A stretch of DNA of 64,000 nucleotides, taken from the NCBI RefSeq assembly GCF_035989285.1, contig NZ_CP108513.1, positions 8,618,001 to 8,682,000 of the forward strand, in the 5' to 3' direction. The stretch's first letter is position 1. Each line of letters opens with the position of its first letter. Shown here one piece after another: positions 7,900 through 16,875 of the stretch. The translations under genes were made by a program, and so were the position numbers. The notes beneath the pieces are model-generated. The model had not been told where the DNA came from and ran no database searches. It saw only the letters and a program-made list of their open reading frames with translations. The stretch comes from Streptomyces sp. NBC_01235. Lineage in GTDB: Bacteria; Actinomycetota; Actinomycetes; Streptomycetales; Streptomycetaceae.

Positions 7900-10227
7900 C
7901 TACTTGAAGGACCGCAGGCGCAGGCTGTTCGTGACGACGAAGACCGACGAGAAGGCCATCGTGGCACCGGCGATCATCGGGTTGAGCATGCCGGCGGCGG
8001 CGAGCGGCAGGGCCGCGACGTTGTAGCCGAAGGCCCAGAAGAGGTTGCCCTTGATGGTGGCCAGGGTCTTGCGGGACAGTCGGATCGCGTCCGCAGCCAC
8101 CCGCAGGTCACCTCGTACGAGGGTCAGGTCTCCCGCCTCGATCGCCGCGTCCGTGCCGGTGCCCATGGCAAGGCCGAGGTCTGCCGTGGCGAGGGCGGCC
8201 GCGTCGTTGACGCCGTCGCCGACCATGGCGACCGTACGGCCCTCGGCCTGGAGCCGCCTGACCACGTCGACCTTGTCCTGAGGCAGCACTTCGGCGATCA
8301 CTTCGTCGATGCCGACAGCGCGGGCGACCGACTCGGCTACGAGTCGGTTGTCGCCGGTCAGGAGAACCGGCTTCAGACCCAGTCGGCGCAACTCGGCCAC
8401 CGCTTCGGCGCTGGTCTCCTTCACCGCGTCGGCGACAGTGAGGACACCGCGAGCCTCGCCGTCCCAGGCGACGGCTACGGCCGTACGCCCCTCGGCCTCC
8501 GCCGCGGCCTTGGCCTCGGCCAGTTCGCGCGGCAGCACGATGGCCGTCCCCCACTCTCGGCTTCGCTCGAGCGGGGGGACCCCGACCTCGAGGAGCTTCT
8601 CGCGGCCGACGAGTACGGCGTGCCCGTCGACGATGCCCTGGACGCCGAGGCCGGCGACGTTCTCGAAGCCCTCCGGTACCGGCAGGCTGCCGGCCCGCTC
8701 TACCGCGCCGGCCGCGATGGCCTGGGCGATCGGGTGCTCGGAGGCGTGCTCCAGCGCGCCCGCGAGCCGCAGGAGTTCGTCCTTGTCCACCCCCGGTGCG
8801 GTGAACACGTCCTGGAGCTGCATCCGGCCGGTGGTGACGGTCCCGGTCTTGTCGAGGACGACCGTGTCGACGCGGCGGGTGGACTCCAGCACCTCGGGGC
8901 CCTTGATGAGGATGCCGAGCTGGGCACCGCGGCCGGTGCCGACCATGAGGGCAGTGGGCGTCGCCAGCCCGAGCGCGCACGGGCAGGCGATGATCAGGAC
9001 GGCCACGGCGGCCGTGAAGGCGGCGGCCGCGTCACCCGTGACGCCGAGCCAGCCCCCGAGGGTGGCGGCGGCGATCAGCAGGACGACCGGCACGAAGACG
9101 CCGGAGATCCGGTCGGCGAGGCGCTGCACCTCGGCTTTGCCGTTCTGGGCGTCCTCGACGAGCTTCGCCATGCGAGCGAGCTGGGTGTCGCCCCCGACGC
9201 GCGCGGCCTCGACGACGAGCCGCCCCCCGGCGTTCATGGTCGCCCCGGTCACGGCGTCGCCGACGCTCACGTCCACGGGCACGGATTCGCCGGTCAGCAT
9301 GGAGGCGTCCACCGCGGACGCGCCCTCGACGACGGTCCCGTCGGTGGCGATCTTCTCGCCGGGCCGTACGACGAAGCGGTCGCCGACCGTCAACCGCGCG
9401 ACGGGGATGCGCACTTCCTTGCCGCCCCGCAGCACTGCCACGTCCTTCGCACCCAGTTCCAGCAGCGCCCTCAGCGCGGCACCTGCCTTGCGCCTGGACT
9501 TCGTCTCCAGGTAGCGCCCGGCGAGGATGAAGGTGGTCACCCCGGCCGCGGCCTCCAGGTAGATGGAGGAGGAGCCGTCCGAACGGGCGACGGTGAATTC
9601 GAAGCCGTGCCGCATGCCCGGCATGCCGGCGTGCCCGAAGAAGAGCGCCCACAGTGACCAGCCCAGGGCGGCAAGCGTGCCGATGGACACGAGCGTGTCC
9701 ATGGTCGCGGCTCCATGACGGGCGTTCGTGAAGGCCGCCTCGTGGAAGGGGTACGCGCCCCACACGACGACCGGAGCGGCGAGAGTCAGCGACAGCCACT
9801 GCCAGTTGTCGAACTGCAGGGCCGGGACCATCGCCATCAGGACGACGGGCACCGACAGCGCGAGCGACACGAACAGACGCTGCCGCAGGGAGAGCAACTC
9901 TCCGTCCGCGCCCGGGTGTGCCGCCCGGACCTCGCCTTCCTCGCCGGTCGGGGGAGTGGGGGGCGGCGGCTCTTCGGCCGTGTAGCCGGTCTTCTCGACG
10001 GTGGCGATGAGGTCGGCGACGTCGGTCCCGCCTCCGTAGGAGACCTTCGCCTTCTCCGTGGCGAAGTTGACGGTCGCCGTCACACCGTCCATGCGGTTGA
10101 GCTTCTTCTCGATGCGGGCAGCGCACGAAGCGCAGGTCATGCCGCCTATGGAGAGCTCGACCTCGGAGGCGGGCGCCTGCGGGGGCGCCTCACCGGGACG
10201 TGTCTTCTCGGGAGCCGTGCTGGTCAT
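7900..10227 (-). CDS. copA: Copper-exporting P1B-type ATPase
   Basis: A 775-residue Cu(I) export pump. An N-terminal heavy-metal domain has GMTCASC (residues ~29-35). Eight membrane helices carry the CPC transport site ([12 protein letters not shown]). The actuator has MLTGES, the P-domain has DKTGTVTTG with the phosphorylated Asp, and the hinge has [10 protein letters not shown]. An unusual Met/His-containing loop ([11 protein letters not shown]) sits between the early helices and may bind copper on the outer face. The start at ATG 10227 follows AGGAG with good spacing. It lies 108 bp downstream of copZ, separated by a strong hairpin. The C-terminus NSLRLRSFK is complete even though an IS gene abuts it. 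Confidence 0.97.
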   Translation of the reverse strand: MTSTAPEKTRPGEAPPQAPASEVELSIGGMTCASCAARIEKKLNRMDGVTATVNFATEKAKVSYGGGTDVADLIATVEKTGYTAEEPPPPTPPTGEEGEVRAAHPGADGELLSLRQRLFVSLALSVPVVLMAMVPALQFDNWQWLSLTLAAPVVVWGAYPFHEAAFTNARHGAATMDTLVSIGTLAALGWSLWALFFGHAGMPGMRHGFEFTVARSDGSSSIYLEAAAGVTTFILAGRYLETKSRRKAGAALRALLELGAKDVAVLRGGKEVRIPVARLTVGDRFVVRPGEKIATDGTVVEGASAVDASMLTGESVPVDVSVGDAVTGATMNAGGRLVVEAARVGGDTQLARMAKLVEDAQNGKAEVQRLADRISGVFVPVVLLIAAATLGGWLGVTGDAAAAFTAAVAVLIIACPCALGLATPTALMVGTGRGAQLGILIKGPEVLESTRRVDTVVLDKTGTVTTGRMQLQDVFTAPGVDKDELLRLAGALEHASEHPIAQAIAAGAVERAGSLPVPEGFENVAGLGVQGIVDGHAVLVGREKLLEVGVPPLERSREWGTAIVLPRELAEAKAAAEAEGRTAVAVAWDGEARGVLTVADAVKETSAEAVAELRRLGLKPVLLTGDNRLVAESVARAVGIDEVIAEVLPQDKVDVVRRLQAEGRTVAMVGDGVNDAAALATADLGLAMGTGTDAAIEAGDLTLVRGDLRVAADAIRLSRKTLATIKGNLFWAFGYNVAALPLAAAGMLNPMIAGATMAFSSVFVVTNSLRLRSFK

Positions 10228-10308
10228 GGAGATTCTCCTGGGGAAGGCCGGGACGTACGGCGTCCGTATCAGCGGAGCGGCACGTCCCGGCGGGGAGGAA
10301 AACGCGTG

Positions 10309-10332
10309 GTCCGGGGCCGTCTGACCCCGGAC
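10309..10332. terminator. Hairpin between copZ and copA (possible attenuator)
   Basis: A perfect 8-bp stem (GTCCGGGG/CCCCGGAC) with an 8-nt loop lies just after the copZ stop and before copA. Partial termination here would give more CopZ than CopA, a ratio known for chaperone-pump operons. The effect itself is inferred. Confidence 0.5.
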
Positions 10333-10335
10333 GGC

Positions 10336-10632
10336 TCACGCGGCGCCGACGAGCTCGTAACCCGCCTCGTCGACGGCGGCGCGGACGGCCTCCGTGTCGA
10401 GCGGGGCGGCGGAGGTGACCGTCACCTCACCGGTCTTGGCGACGGCCGTGACCGAGGTGACGCCGTCCAGTTCGGATATCTCCTGCGAGACCGCGCCCTC
10501 GCAGTGCCCGCAGGTCATGCCGGACACCTTGTAGACGGTGGTGACCCCGCCGGCCTGGGTGTCGGTTGCGGCGCCGGAGTGGCACGAACCGTCGGTGGAG
10601 CAGCAGGAGCCGGAGTTCTTCTGGTCGGTCAT
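10336..10632 (-). CDS. copZ: Copper chaperone with Cys-rich N-terminal extension
   Basis: A 98-residue cytoplasmic Cu(I) chaperone. Residues ~31-98 form the ferredoxin-like heavy-metal domain with GMTCGHC as the Cu(I) site. The first ~28 residues are an extra extension with three cysteines and a histidine (SGSCCSTDGSCHSG), which could store additional copper or bind a partner. The gene precedes copA on the same strand, and a CsoR-type box lies 81-99 bp before its start. The start at 10632 is the first in-frame ATG. The extension is not needed for the fold, but no better start exists between it and the domain. Confidence 0.93.
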   Translation of the reverse strand: MTDQKNSGSCCSTDGSCHSGAATDTQAGGVTTVYKVSGMTCGHCEGAVSQEISELDGVTSVTAVAKTGEVTVTSAAPLDTEAVRAAVDEAGYELVGAA

Positions 10633-10712
10633 GACTGTTCATCCTCGGAAGTCGATGCGTGGACGACGCTCCGGGAGGGGCTCATCCCCGCTCCTCCCGA
10701 GCGAGTCAACAA

Positions 10713-10731
10713 TATACCCCCCAGGGGTATT
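10713..10731. promoter_or_regulatory. CsoR-type copper operator upstream of copZ-copA
   Basis: TATACCC-N5-GGGTATT, containing a perfect ATACCCC/GGGGTAT inverted repeat. It has the same half-sites and spacing as the box at 3015, so both operons are likely derepressed together by Cu(I). Confidence 0.82.
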
Positions 10732-10791
10732 CCCGAGCTGTGGGGGTGCTCACGTCTTCCCGACGGTGGTGGTCGCTGGGAGCCTCGACCG

Positions 10792-11697
10792 TTACGCGAC
10801 CATCATCAGCAGCATGGCGGACATGGTTCCGCCCATGCCGATGTGAGCGGCGAGGGCCGCCTCGGGTGTGGCGCCGGCCCTGCGGCGACGACCGCCGTGG
10901 CGGCCCCGTTCCGCCGTGCGGGCCTTGTCCCAGACGGAGAGCGTCAGCGACGCCAGAAACACCACGACCGTGTCCGGCATGGAGAGCAGCCAGCGGCTCC
11001 AGTCGCGGCGCCGGGTGTTCTCGCGGCCGGCCGTGAGGCCGATCCGCTTGGTGCCGCGGATGCGCGCCCAGACCGACGCGGCGATCGACAGCAGGAAGTA
11101 CACGGCAAGCGCGGCGATCACCAGGCGCCAGACGGAAGGCGACGACGATGCGTTCGCCCCGGCGGCGGACGTGTGCGCGCTCATGCCGGCCATGTCCATC
11201 CCGGGCGTGGACTCCATCCCGGGCATGGACTCCATGCCGGCCATGCTCTCCGTCCCGCCGGTGTGCTGCGTGCTCGCGCCATCCTCCATGCCGGGCATGC
11301 CCGGCATCGTGGAACCGTGGCCGTGGCCCAGCGCGAGGACGGGCCCGGACGGCGTCGTCGTCATGGCCAACGTCATGATCACCATGCCGGCGCTGCCGAC
11401 GATCAGGTGCACCCAGTGGCGGCCCTCTTTCCAGCCGCGTTCGCGGGTGTGCTTGACGGCCAACATCACGGCGCCGAGACCGAGAAGGGCGAACGCCGTC
11501 GCCCACCACAAGCCGTACCCCCCGTACCAGGCTGCCGTCGCGGGCAGGGCCATGGTGGCCATGCACACCCCCATCAGCAGATCGCCGCCCGCCGCGTACC
11601 GGCCCTCGCCGCTCGTGGTCACGACCCGGACCGCGCTGACGGCGGCGACCAGTGCGGCGACCCCCGCTATGGACCAGCTCAGAGTCACAGTTCCCAT
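10792..11697 (-). CDS. DUF5134 membrane protein with Met-rich loop
   Basis: A 301-residue membrane protein. Five or six hydrophobic segments are visible in the first ~120 residues and two more near 195-285. Between them lies a strikingly periodic Met-rich loop (residues ~133-175) of repeats such as MPGMPGM, MAGMESMPGM and MDMAGMSAH. The N-terminal part fits DUF5134, a family of unknown function; the loop is typical of extracytoplasmic Cu(I) binding. The start at ATG 11697 follows AGGGAAGGG. The perfect TACTAAGC-type palindrome lies about 93-107 bp upstream, tying it to the BlaI-type circuit rather than CsoR. A role in copper uptake or sequestration is inferred. Confidence 0.75.
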   Translation of the reverse strand: MGTVTLSWSIAGVAALVAAVSAVRVVTTSGEGRYAAGGDLLMGVCMATMALPATAAWYGGYGLWWATAFALLGLGAVMLAVKHTRERGWKEGRHWVHLIVGSAGMVIMTLAMTTTPSGPVLALGHGHGSTMPGMPGMEDGASTQHTGGTESMAGMESMPGMESTPGMDMAGMSAHTSAAGANASSSPSVWRLVIAALAVYFLLSIAASVWARIRGTKRIGLTAGRENTRRRDWSRWLLSMPDTVVVFLASLTLSVWDKARTAERGRHGGRRRRAGATPEAALAAHIGMGGTMSAMLLMMVA

Positions 11698-11788
11698 GTC
11701 CACCCTTCCCTGTGCGTCTCGCTGCGCCGCGCAAGTGCTTGGCGGCTGCGACCTAGTACGCACGGGGATGGGGGGAGGACTCAGTAAC

Positions 11789-11805
11789 TACTAAGCAGTT
11801 TAGTG
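11789..11805. promoter_or_regulatory. Putative BlaI/CopY-type operator, copy 2
   Basis: TACTAAGCAGTTTAGTG contains the perfect inverted repeat ACTAA-GCAGT-TTAGT. It lies between the divergent DUF5134 gene and the small gene at 11942, and shares TACTAAGC with the site before the BlaI-type repressor. Confidence 0.6.
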
Positions 11806-11941
11806 TTCGAGGGTCCGTCGGGGCGCGTCAGGGTCGCCCCCGGACTGCTCGCCGAAGCAAACCGGTCATGTGTCTGGCTCGTTGACGCGATATCGCGCGG
11901 GAGTCGGCGGATCAAGGTCTGTGAGCCGCTAGCATCACGGC

Positions 11942-12394
11942 GTGATTACGGCTTGGTCACTCCCGCGCATGGTGCGGGCCCGTGTTTCCGCGGGCCCGTT
12001 GCTCCGCGTGTCGGCCATGGCCGTACTGCTGTTCAGCGTCGTGTTCACGCACGGACTGAGCGCCGAGAGCGTCAAAGGACACCTGGTGACCAGCGCGGTG
12101 GCGCCTGCTGCCGCAGCGCACGAGGCGGTTGTCGACGCCGAGGGCGAGCGGGCTGTGTTCCGGCTGGTCGCGATAGGTGATCCAGGTGACGGCCACGGCT
12201 CCTCGCACCCGAGCGAGCAATGCGTCTCCGGGCAGCCGCAGCAGGGCCCGGTGCTGACACCGCCGTGCTGTGCCGTCTCGGTCGGCGAATCGGCCCCCGT
12301 CGGGCGCGTCCTGGACACGTCGGATTCCAACGGGTCGGTACTGTCTGCCACGTCGTCGACAGGCCTGAGATCGGCTGTGGTTCAGCAGGTCTAG
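11942..12394 (+). CDS. Small exported His/Cys-containing protein (DUF6153-like)
   Basis: A 150-residue protein starting at GTG 11942 (ATG 11969 is an alternative), with one hydrophobic N-terminal segment (MAVLLFSVVFTHGLS) and an exported remainder. It contains DGHGSSHPSEQCVSGQPQQG followed by a PPCCAVS motif. The HxxxHPxEQC and CC elements resemble the small His/Cys proteins beside other Streptomyces copper genes, but lack the clear LLSVLRL tail of DUF6153. Function is unknown; metal binding is inferred. It diverges from DUF5134 across the palindrome at 11789. Confidence 0.55.
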   Translation: MITAWSLPRMVRARVSAGPLLRVSAMAVLLFSVVFTHGLSAESVKGHLVTSAVAPAAAAHEAVVDAEGERAVFRLVAIGDPGDGHGSSHPSEQCVSGQPQQGPVLTPPCCAVSVGESAPVGRVLDTSDSNGSVLSATSSTGLRSAVVQQV

Positions 12395-12568
12395 AAGCCG
12401 GATTCCCCTTCGTCCTCCGGCTGTTCCGGCCACCCCCGTCACCGACTCGGCGTGTGGGGACGGTTCGGCTGTGGATCGTCGATACCGTCCTGCCCCCACC
12501 CCTGCTCGCCGCTTCCTCTGCCGTGGTCGCCGCCATGGCCGAAGAGGGAGCCGGCGCACGGAGGACCT

Positions 12569-13006
12569 GTGCCGCCACCTTCCCGTACACCCCCACACCC
12601 CCTTCGGGCCGTACCCGACTCGCGCCTGCCGCAGCCGGTCGTCGCCCTGTTGTCCGGCGTCCTGCTCGTGCTGATCGGCCTGTGCGCCGTTACGCATGGG
12701 CAGTCGACAGAGCCGGACCACCCGGTACCCGCCGTGGCCACGGCATCGGCCTGGTCGGCGGTGACGAGCGATGTGACGCCCCATGGGCCGCACCGACACC
12801 ACGGGAACGAGCACTGCGCCCTGGACGAGGCCGCCCGGCCGACGGCCCAGGCCGCTCACCATCCCCCCGCCGACGCAGCGGCGACCCTGCCCGTCGGTGA
12901 CTTCGGTGTTCTGGTCGCTCTGCCGACTCACCGTCGGCCGTATCGCTTCCGCACCCGACATACGGGCAGAACCGCGCTCTTTTGCACCTCGCGGTGGCGC
13001 ATCTAG
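12569..13006 (+). CDS. Small membrane-anchored His-rich protein (DUF6153-like)
   Basis: A 145-residue protein whose GTG start at 12569 is supported by GGAGG four bases upstream. A hydrophobic segment (PVVALLSGVLLVLIGLCAV) is followed by a His-rich exterior (TPHGPHRHHGNEHCALDEA, then AAHHPP) and a basic C-terminus ending CTSRWRI. The order anchor, HHGNEHC, basic -RI tail is the same as in the other small copper-island proteins. It is the fourth such gene here and lies 174 bp after the third, with the cysteine-synthase-like gene 135 bp downstream. Function is not established. Confidence 0.55.
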   Translation: MPPPSRTPPHPLRAVPDSRLPQPVVALLSGVLLVLIGLCAVTHGQSTEPDHPVPAVATASAWSAVTSDVTPHGPHRHHGNEHCALDEAARPTAQAAHHPPADAAATLPVGDFGVLVALPTHRRPYRFRTRHTGRTALFCTSRWRI

Positions 13007-13141
13007 ACCTCCCGCCCGCAGCCGGCACCGCACGGCTGCCGCGCTACGGCTGCACAACCTCGGACGAGCAACGACCGTCCGCCTGTGGCCGTGGCGCGAG
13101 ATGAGCACGCCCCGCGCATTCATCGAGCGAGAGCGAAAGAC

Positions 13142-14236
13142 ATGCAGTCACTCACGAATACCCCCGCCACGCCCGACCGGTCCGCCTTGTCGGCGCTGGT
13201 GGGCAACACGCCTCTGCTGAGGGTGTCCCAGCCGCTGACACCCCCGGACCGCGGCTTCTGGGCGAAACTGGAGGGCTTCAACCCGGGCGGCATCAAGGAC
13301 CGGCCCGGCCTGCACATGGTGGAGCGGGCCCGCGCCCGCGGCGATCTGCGCCCCGGCGCCCGGATCATCGAGTCCACCAGCGGCACCCTCGGACTCGGCC
13401 TCGCCCTGGCCGGCATGGTCTACGGCCATCCGGTCACCCTGGTCACCGACCCGGGTCTGGAGATGTCCATGACCCGGCTGCTCGCCGCATACGGCGCCCA
13501 GGTCAACGTCGTCTCCGAGCCGCACCCCACCGGCGGCTGGCAGCAGGCCCGCCGCGAGCGCGTCCAGCAGTTGATGGCACAGCACCCCGACTCATGGTGC
13601 CCGGACCAGTACAACAACCCTGACAACACCACCGCCTACACCCCGCTCGCCCTGGAACTGGCCGCCGAACTGGGCCACATCGACGCCCTGGTGTGCAGCG
13701 TGGGCACCGGCGGGCACTCCGCCGGCGTCTCCCGGGTGCTGAAGCAGCTCTATCCCGAGCTGGACGTGGTCGGCGTCGACACCATCGGCTCCACGATCTT
13801 CGGCCAGCCGGCCCGGCCGCGGCTGATGCGGGGCCTGGGGTCCAGTATCTATCCCCGCAACGTCGCCTACGACGCGTTTTCCGAGGTCCACTGGGTGGCC
13901 CCGGCCGAGGCGGTGTGGACCTGCCGCCAGTTGGCCGGCTCGCACTATGCCACCGGCGGGTGGAGCGTGGGCGCGGTCGCCCTGGTCGCCGGATGGCTGG
14001 CCCGTACCCTGCCCGCCGACACCCGGATCGCGGCGATCTTCCCCGACGGCCCGCAGCGCTACCTCGGGACGGTGTTCGACGACGACTACTGCGCCGCCCA
14101 CGGCCTCCTCGACGCCCCTCCCGTTCCCGAACCCGAGGTGATCGGGCGCGTGGACGAGAAGGAAGTGGCCCACTGGACACGGTGCACCACCGTGGTCGAC
14201 CCGCTCACCTTGGAGTCCGTGGAGGAGAGCCGGTGA
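13142..14236 (+). CDS. PLP-dependent cysteine-synthase-like enzyme
   Basis: A 364-residue fold-type II PLP enzyme. GNTPLLRV (21-28) and the Schiff-base lysine in GGIKDRP (Lys52) are present. The usual substrate loop TSGNTG is altered to TSGTLG, and the phosphate-binding GTGG appears in GTGGHSAG. The loss of the Asn in that loop suggests a substrate or nucleophile different from O-acetylserine and sulfide. About 50 residues extend past the normal CysK C-terminus. The stop overlaps the next gene's start by 4 bp (GTGA), so enzyme and MFS carrier are co-translated. Such enzyme-exporter couples often make and secrete a small amino-acid-derived product; a metal-binding product would fit the neighbours but is speculation. 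Confidence 0.82.
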   Translation: MQSLTNTPATPDRSALSALVGNTPLLRVSQPLTPPDRGFWAKLEGFNPGGIKDRPGLHMVERARARGDLRPGARIIESTSGTLGLGLALAGMVYGHPVTLVTDPGLEMSMTRLLAAYGAQVNVVSEPHPTGGWQQARRERVQQLMAQHPDSWCPDQYNNPDNTTAYTPLALELAAELGHIDALVCSVGTGGHSAGVSRVLKQLYPELDVVGVDTIGSTIFGQPARPRLMRGLGSSIYPRNVAYDAFSEVHWVAPAEAVWTCRQLAGSHYATGGWSVGAVALVAGWLARTLPADTRIAAIFPDGPQRYLGTVFDDDYCAAHGLLDAPPVPEPEVIGRVDEKEVAHWTRCTTVVDPLTLESVEESR

Positions 14237-15531
14237 AGGGCACCCTCACACAGGTACGCACCTACGAACGCAGCGTCCAGCTGCTGATGGCCAATCAGTT
14301 CACCATCAACCTGGGCTTCTACATGCTCATGCCCTACCTGGCCGCTCACCTCTCCGGCACGCTCGGACTGGCCGGCTGGGTCGTCGGACTCGTCCTCGGC
14401 GTACGGAACTTCAGCCAGCAGGGCATGTTCCTCGTCGGCGGGACGCTCGCCGACCGGTTCGGCTACAAGCCGCTGATCGTCGCCGGATGCGTGCTGCGCA
14501 CGGTCGGATTCGCGGCGCTCGGCCTGGTCGACTCGCTGGCCGCCCTGATCGCCGCCTCCGCGGCCACGGGGCTCGCCGGGGCGTTGTTCAACCCGGCGGT
14601 CCGGGCGTATCTCGCCGCCGACGCGGGGGAGCGCAGGGTCGAGGCGTTCGCACTGTTCAACGTCTTCTACCAGGCCGGAATCCTGCTGGGCCCGCTCGTC
14701 GGGATGGTGTTGACCGGGGTGGACTTCCGCATCACCTGCCTGGTCGCCGCTGGGATCTTCGCCGTGCTGAGCGTCGTGCAGATCCGTGCGCTGCCCACCC
14801 GGCGCGCCGAGGACCCTGTGAGCAAGGCGGACAAGGACCGAGACGGCGTTCTCACCCAGTGGCGCGGCATTCTCGCCAACCGTCCGTTCCTGCTCTTCTC
14901 CGGCGCCATGATCGGCTCATACGTCCTCTCCTTCCAGGTCTATCTCGCACTGCCGTTGGAAGTGCGACGGGTCGGCGGGGACGGAGAGTTCGGCACGGCT
15001 GCGGTGGCGGCGCTCTTCGCCGTCTCCGGACTGAGTACGATCGTCGGCCAGACCAGAGTGACTGCCTGGTGCAAGGCCCGCTACGAGCCGGGGCAGGCAC
15101 TCGCCGGTGGACTGGCCGCCATGGGCCTGGCCTTCGTGCCGCTGCTCCTGGCCACCGCTCTGCCCGTCCCCGAGTCCGGCGCCGGCCTGTGGCTGCTGGC
15201 CGCGGTACCGCCCACACTGGCCGCGCTTCTGCTGGCGGTCGGCACGATGATCGCGTACCCCTTCGAGATGGACACCATCGTCCGGCTCTCCGGTGACCGC
15301 CTCGTCGCCACGCACTACGGGCTCTACAACACCATCTGCGGGATCGGCATCACCTTCGGCAACCTCCTCACCGGCGTGGCGCTCGACGCGGCCCGCGAGG
15401 CGGGGATGCCCGCGCTGCCGTGGATCTCCCTGTGCCTGCTCGGCTTCGCCTGCGCGGCCGCCCTGTACGGCCTGTACCGCACAGGGCGTTTGGCGACTCC
15501 GCTCGCCGACCCACGACCCGTCGCCGCCTGA
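14233..15531 (+). CDS. MFS transporter coupled to the PLP enzyme
   Basis: A 432-residue major facilitator with about 12 predicted helices. The loop-2 signature [13 protein letters not shown] follows the second helix. The first half includes [12 protein letters not shown], the second half [17 protein letters not shown]. The gene starts at GTG 14233 inside the last codons of the upstream enzyme gene, strong evidence for a dedicated function with that enzyme's product. Direction is not proven by sequence, but the subfamily resembles drug or metabolite exporters. A stable hairpin 16 bp after the stop ends the operon. Confidence 0.87.
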   Translation: MKGTLTQVRTYERSVQLLMANQFTINLGFYMLMPYLAAHLSGTLGLAGWVVGLVLGVRNFSQQGMFLVGGTLADRFGYKPLIVAGCVLRTVGFAALGLVDSLAALIAASAATGLAGALFNPAVRAYLAADAGERRVEAFALFNVFYQAGILLGPLVGMVLTGVDFRITCLVAAGIFAVLSVVQIRALPTRRAEDPVSKADKDRDGVLTQWRGILANRPFLLFSGAMIGSYVLSFQVYLALPLEVRRVGGDGEFGTAAVAALFAVSGLSTIVGQTRVTAWCKARYEPGQALAGGLAAMGLAFVPLLLATALPVPESGAGLWLLAAVPPTLAALLLAVGTMIAYPFEMDTIVRLSGDRLVATHYGLYNTICGIGITFGNLLTGVALDAAREAGMPALPWISLCLLGFACAAALYGLYRTGRLATPLADPRPVAA

Positions 15532-15546
15532 CCCGGCGACCGAGAA

Positions 15547-15578
15547 CCGGGGTGGGCGCCACGCGGTGCCCACCCCGG
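15547..15578. terminator. Terminator hairpin after the PLP enzyme-MFS operon
   Basis: CCGGGGTGGGC pairs perfectly with GCCCACCCCGG across a 10-nt loop, just after the MFS stop. Confidence 0.75.
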
Positions 15579-16039
15579 CCGGGCCGAGCGCTTTCGTCAG
15601 GGAACGCTTCCCCTCGGCGGCGCACTGGTTCAGTGGCGCATCGGTTCGCTGGGCGTGATGCCCCGGTATCCGCGCGGCGCCGGCGCGTGCCACTGCAGGC
15701 CGCCGCCCTTGAGGATCACCGGCTCCCGACCGGCCGGCCCGACCCGGTCGTACCGCGCAACGGTCGCCCCCGCCGGCCCGCATGGCGTCCACCACCGCAT
15801 GGTGCAGTTGCCCGTCGACGGTCAGTCAGGCGACGGCGCACCAAGGGGCCGTTTGTCCCTGTGCGCTCCGTGGAGGGCGGTAACGGAGGTCGCGAGACGC
15901 GAATGCGCCATTGTCCGGAAGGGTGTGGGCTCAGAGGAACCTGAGAGATTCCTGTGCCAGGCTGACGCGCCCCACCGGCCGGCACGCGCGGACGTGCCCG
16001 AGCCGATTTCTCACGGTCGCCTTTCTGGAGGAACACCCG
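15579..16039. other. Gene-free stretch before the DUF2231 gene
   Basis: After the hairpin at 15547-15578 I see no supported gene or repeat here. The last ~20 bases hold the GGAGGAA ribosome binding site of the DUF2231 gene. Confidence 0.5.
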
Positions 16040-16579
16040 ATGAGCCTCACCGTTGTCAACGGTCTGCCGGCACACGTTCTGATCGTGCACGTCGTCGTCG
16101 TGCTCGTTCCCCTGAGCGCACTGGCGGTCGTGGCCGGCGCGATATGGCCGAGTGCCGCCCGGCGCATGGGGATCGTGCTGCCGGTGCTGGCCCTGCTGAC
16201 GCTGGTGAGCGTGCCCCTGGCCACGGAGGCCGGCGAGTGGCTGGAGGAGCACGTCGACAGCAACGCCCTGGTGCGCCGGCACGCCGAACTCGGCGACGGG
16301 TTGCTCCCCTGGGCCGCGGGCCTGTTCGTGCTGGCGACGGCGCTCTGGTGGACGACGCGACGGTCGGCCGCGGCACAGGCCGCTCCCGGAGAGCAGCCGA
16401 CCCGGTCGGCCTCGTCCCGGTCCGCGCTGCTCGTGCGGGTGGCGGCAGTGGTGCTGTCCGTCGGGGTGGCCGCGGGCGCGGTCGTGGACGTGTACCGGAT
16501 CGGCGACTCCGGGGCGAAGGCCGCCTGGCAGGACGGGTTCTCCAAGACCGCCACGGGCGAGCGGGGCGACAACGACTGA
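16040..16579 (+). CDS. DUF2231-type small membrane protein
   Basis: A 179-residue protein with about four membrane segments: near residues 8-35 (with HVLIVHVVVVLVPL), 42-62, 85-105 and 130-150. The N-terminal GLPAHVLIVHVVVVLVPLSA resembles the DUF2231 start, where conserved histidines in the first helix may bind a metal or haem. Function is unknown. The start at ATG 16040 has an excellent GGAGGAA 6 bp upstream. It stands alone, with hairpins on either side. Confidence 0.7.
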   Translation: MSLTVVNGLPAHVLIVHVVVVLVPLSALAVVAGAIWPSAARRMGIVLPVLALLTLVSVPLATEAGEWLEEHVDSNALVRRHAELGDGLLPWAAGLFVLATALWWTTRRSAAAQAAPGEQPTRSASSRSALLVRVAAVVLSVGVAAGAVVDVYRIGDSGAKAAWQDGFSKTATGERGDND

Positions 16580-16875
16580 CGCGATCGGCTCAGCCGTCGG
16601 AGCGGACACGCAGGCGTCGGAAGCCGTGCGGCCACGTAGGGACTCCGCTCCTCCCGCCAGGCAGGTGCCGGTTTACCCAAGTGTGTTGCCCGACGGGGTC
16701 TGGACGGAGCGTCCGGCCTGTCACCTGAAGACGTCGACTTCCCCCGTGGGCTCTCCACAACCCCGCGCAACGCAGGGGCACAGCAACCTGCTGTGCCCCA
16801 TACGTCTGACGTCACCGCCTGCGGTCCGTGCGGCACTCCCTCACGGCAGCGCCTGTCTCGACTCCCGACGATTGC
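16580..16875. other. Intergenic region between DUF2231 and corA
   Basis: Holds only the convergent terminator at 16775-16799. No reading frame in it has a recognisable product. Confidence 0.6.
16775..16799. terminator. Bidirectional terminator between DUF2231 and corA
   Basis: GGGGCACAGCA and TGCTGTGCCCC form a perfect 11-bp stem on a 3-nt loop between two convergent genes. Confidence 0.75.
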
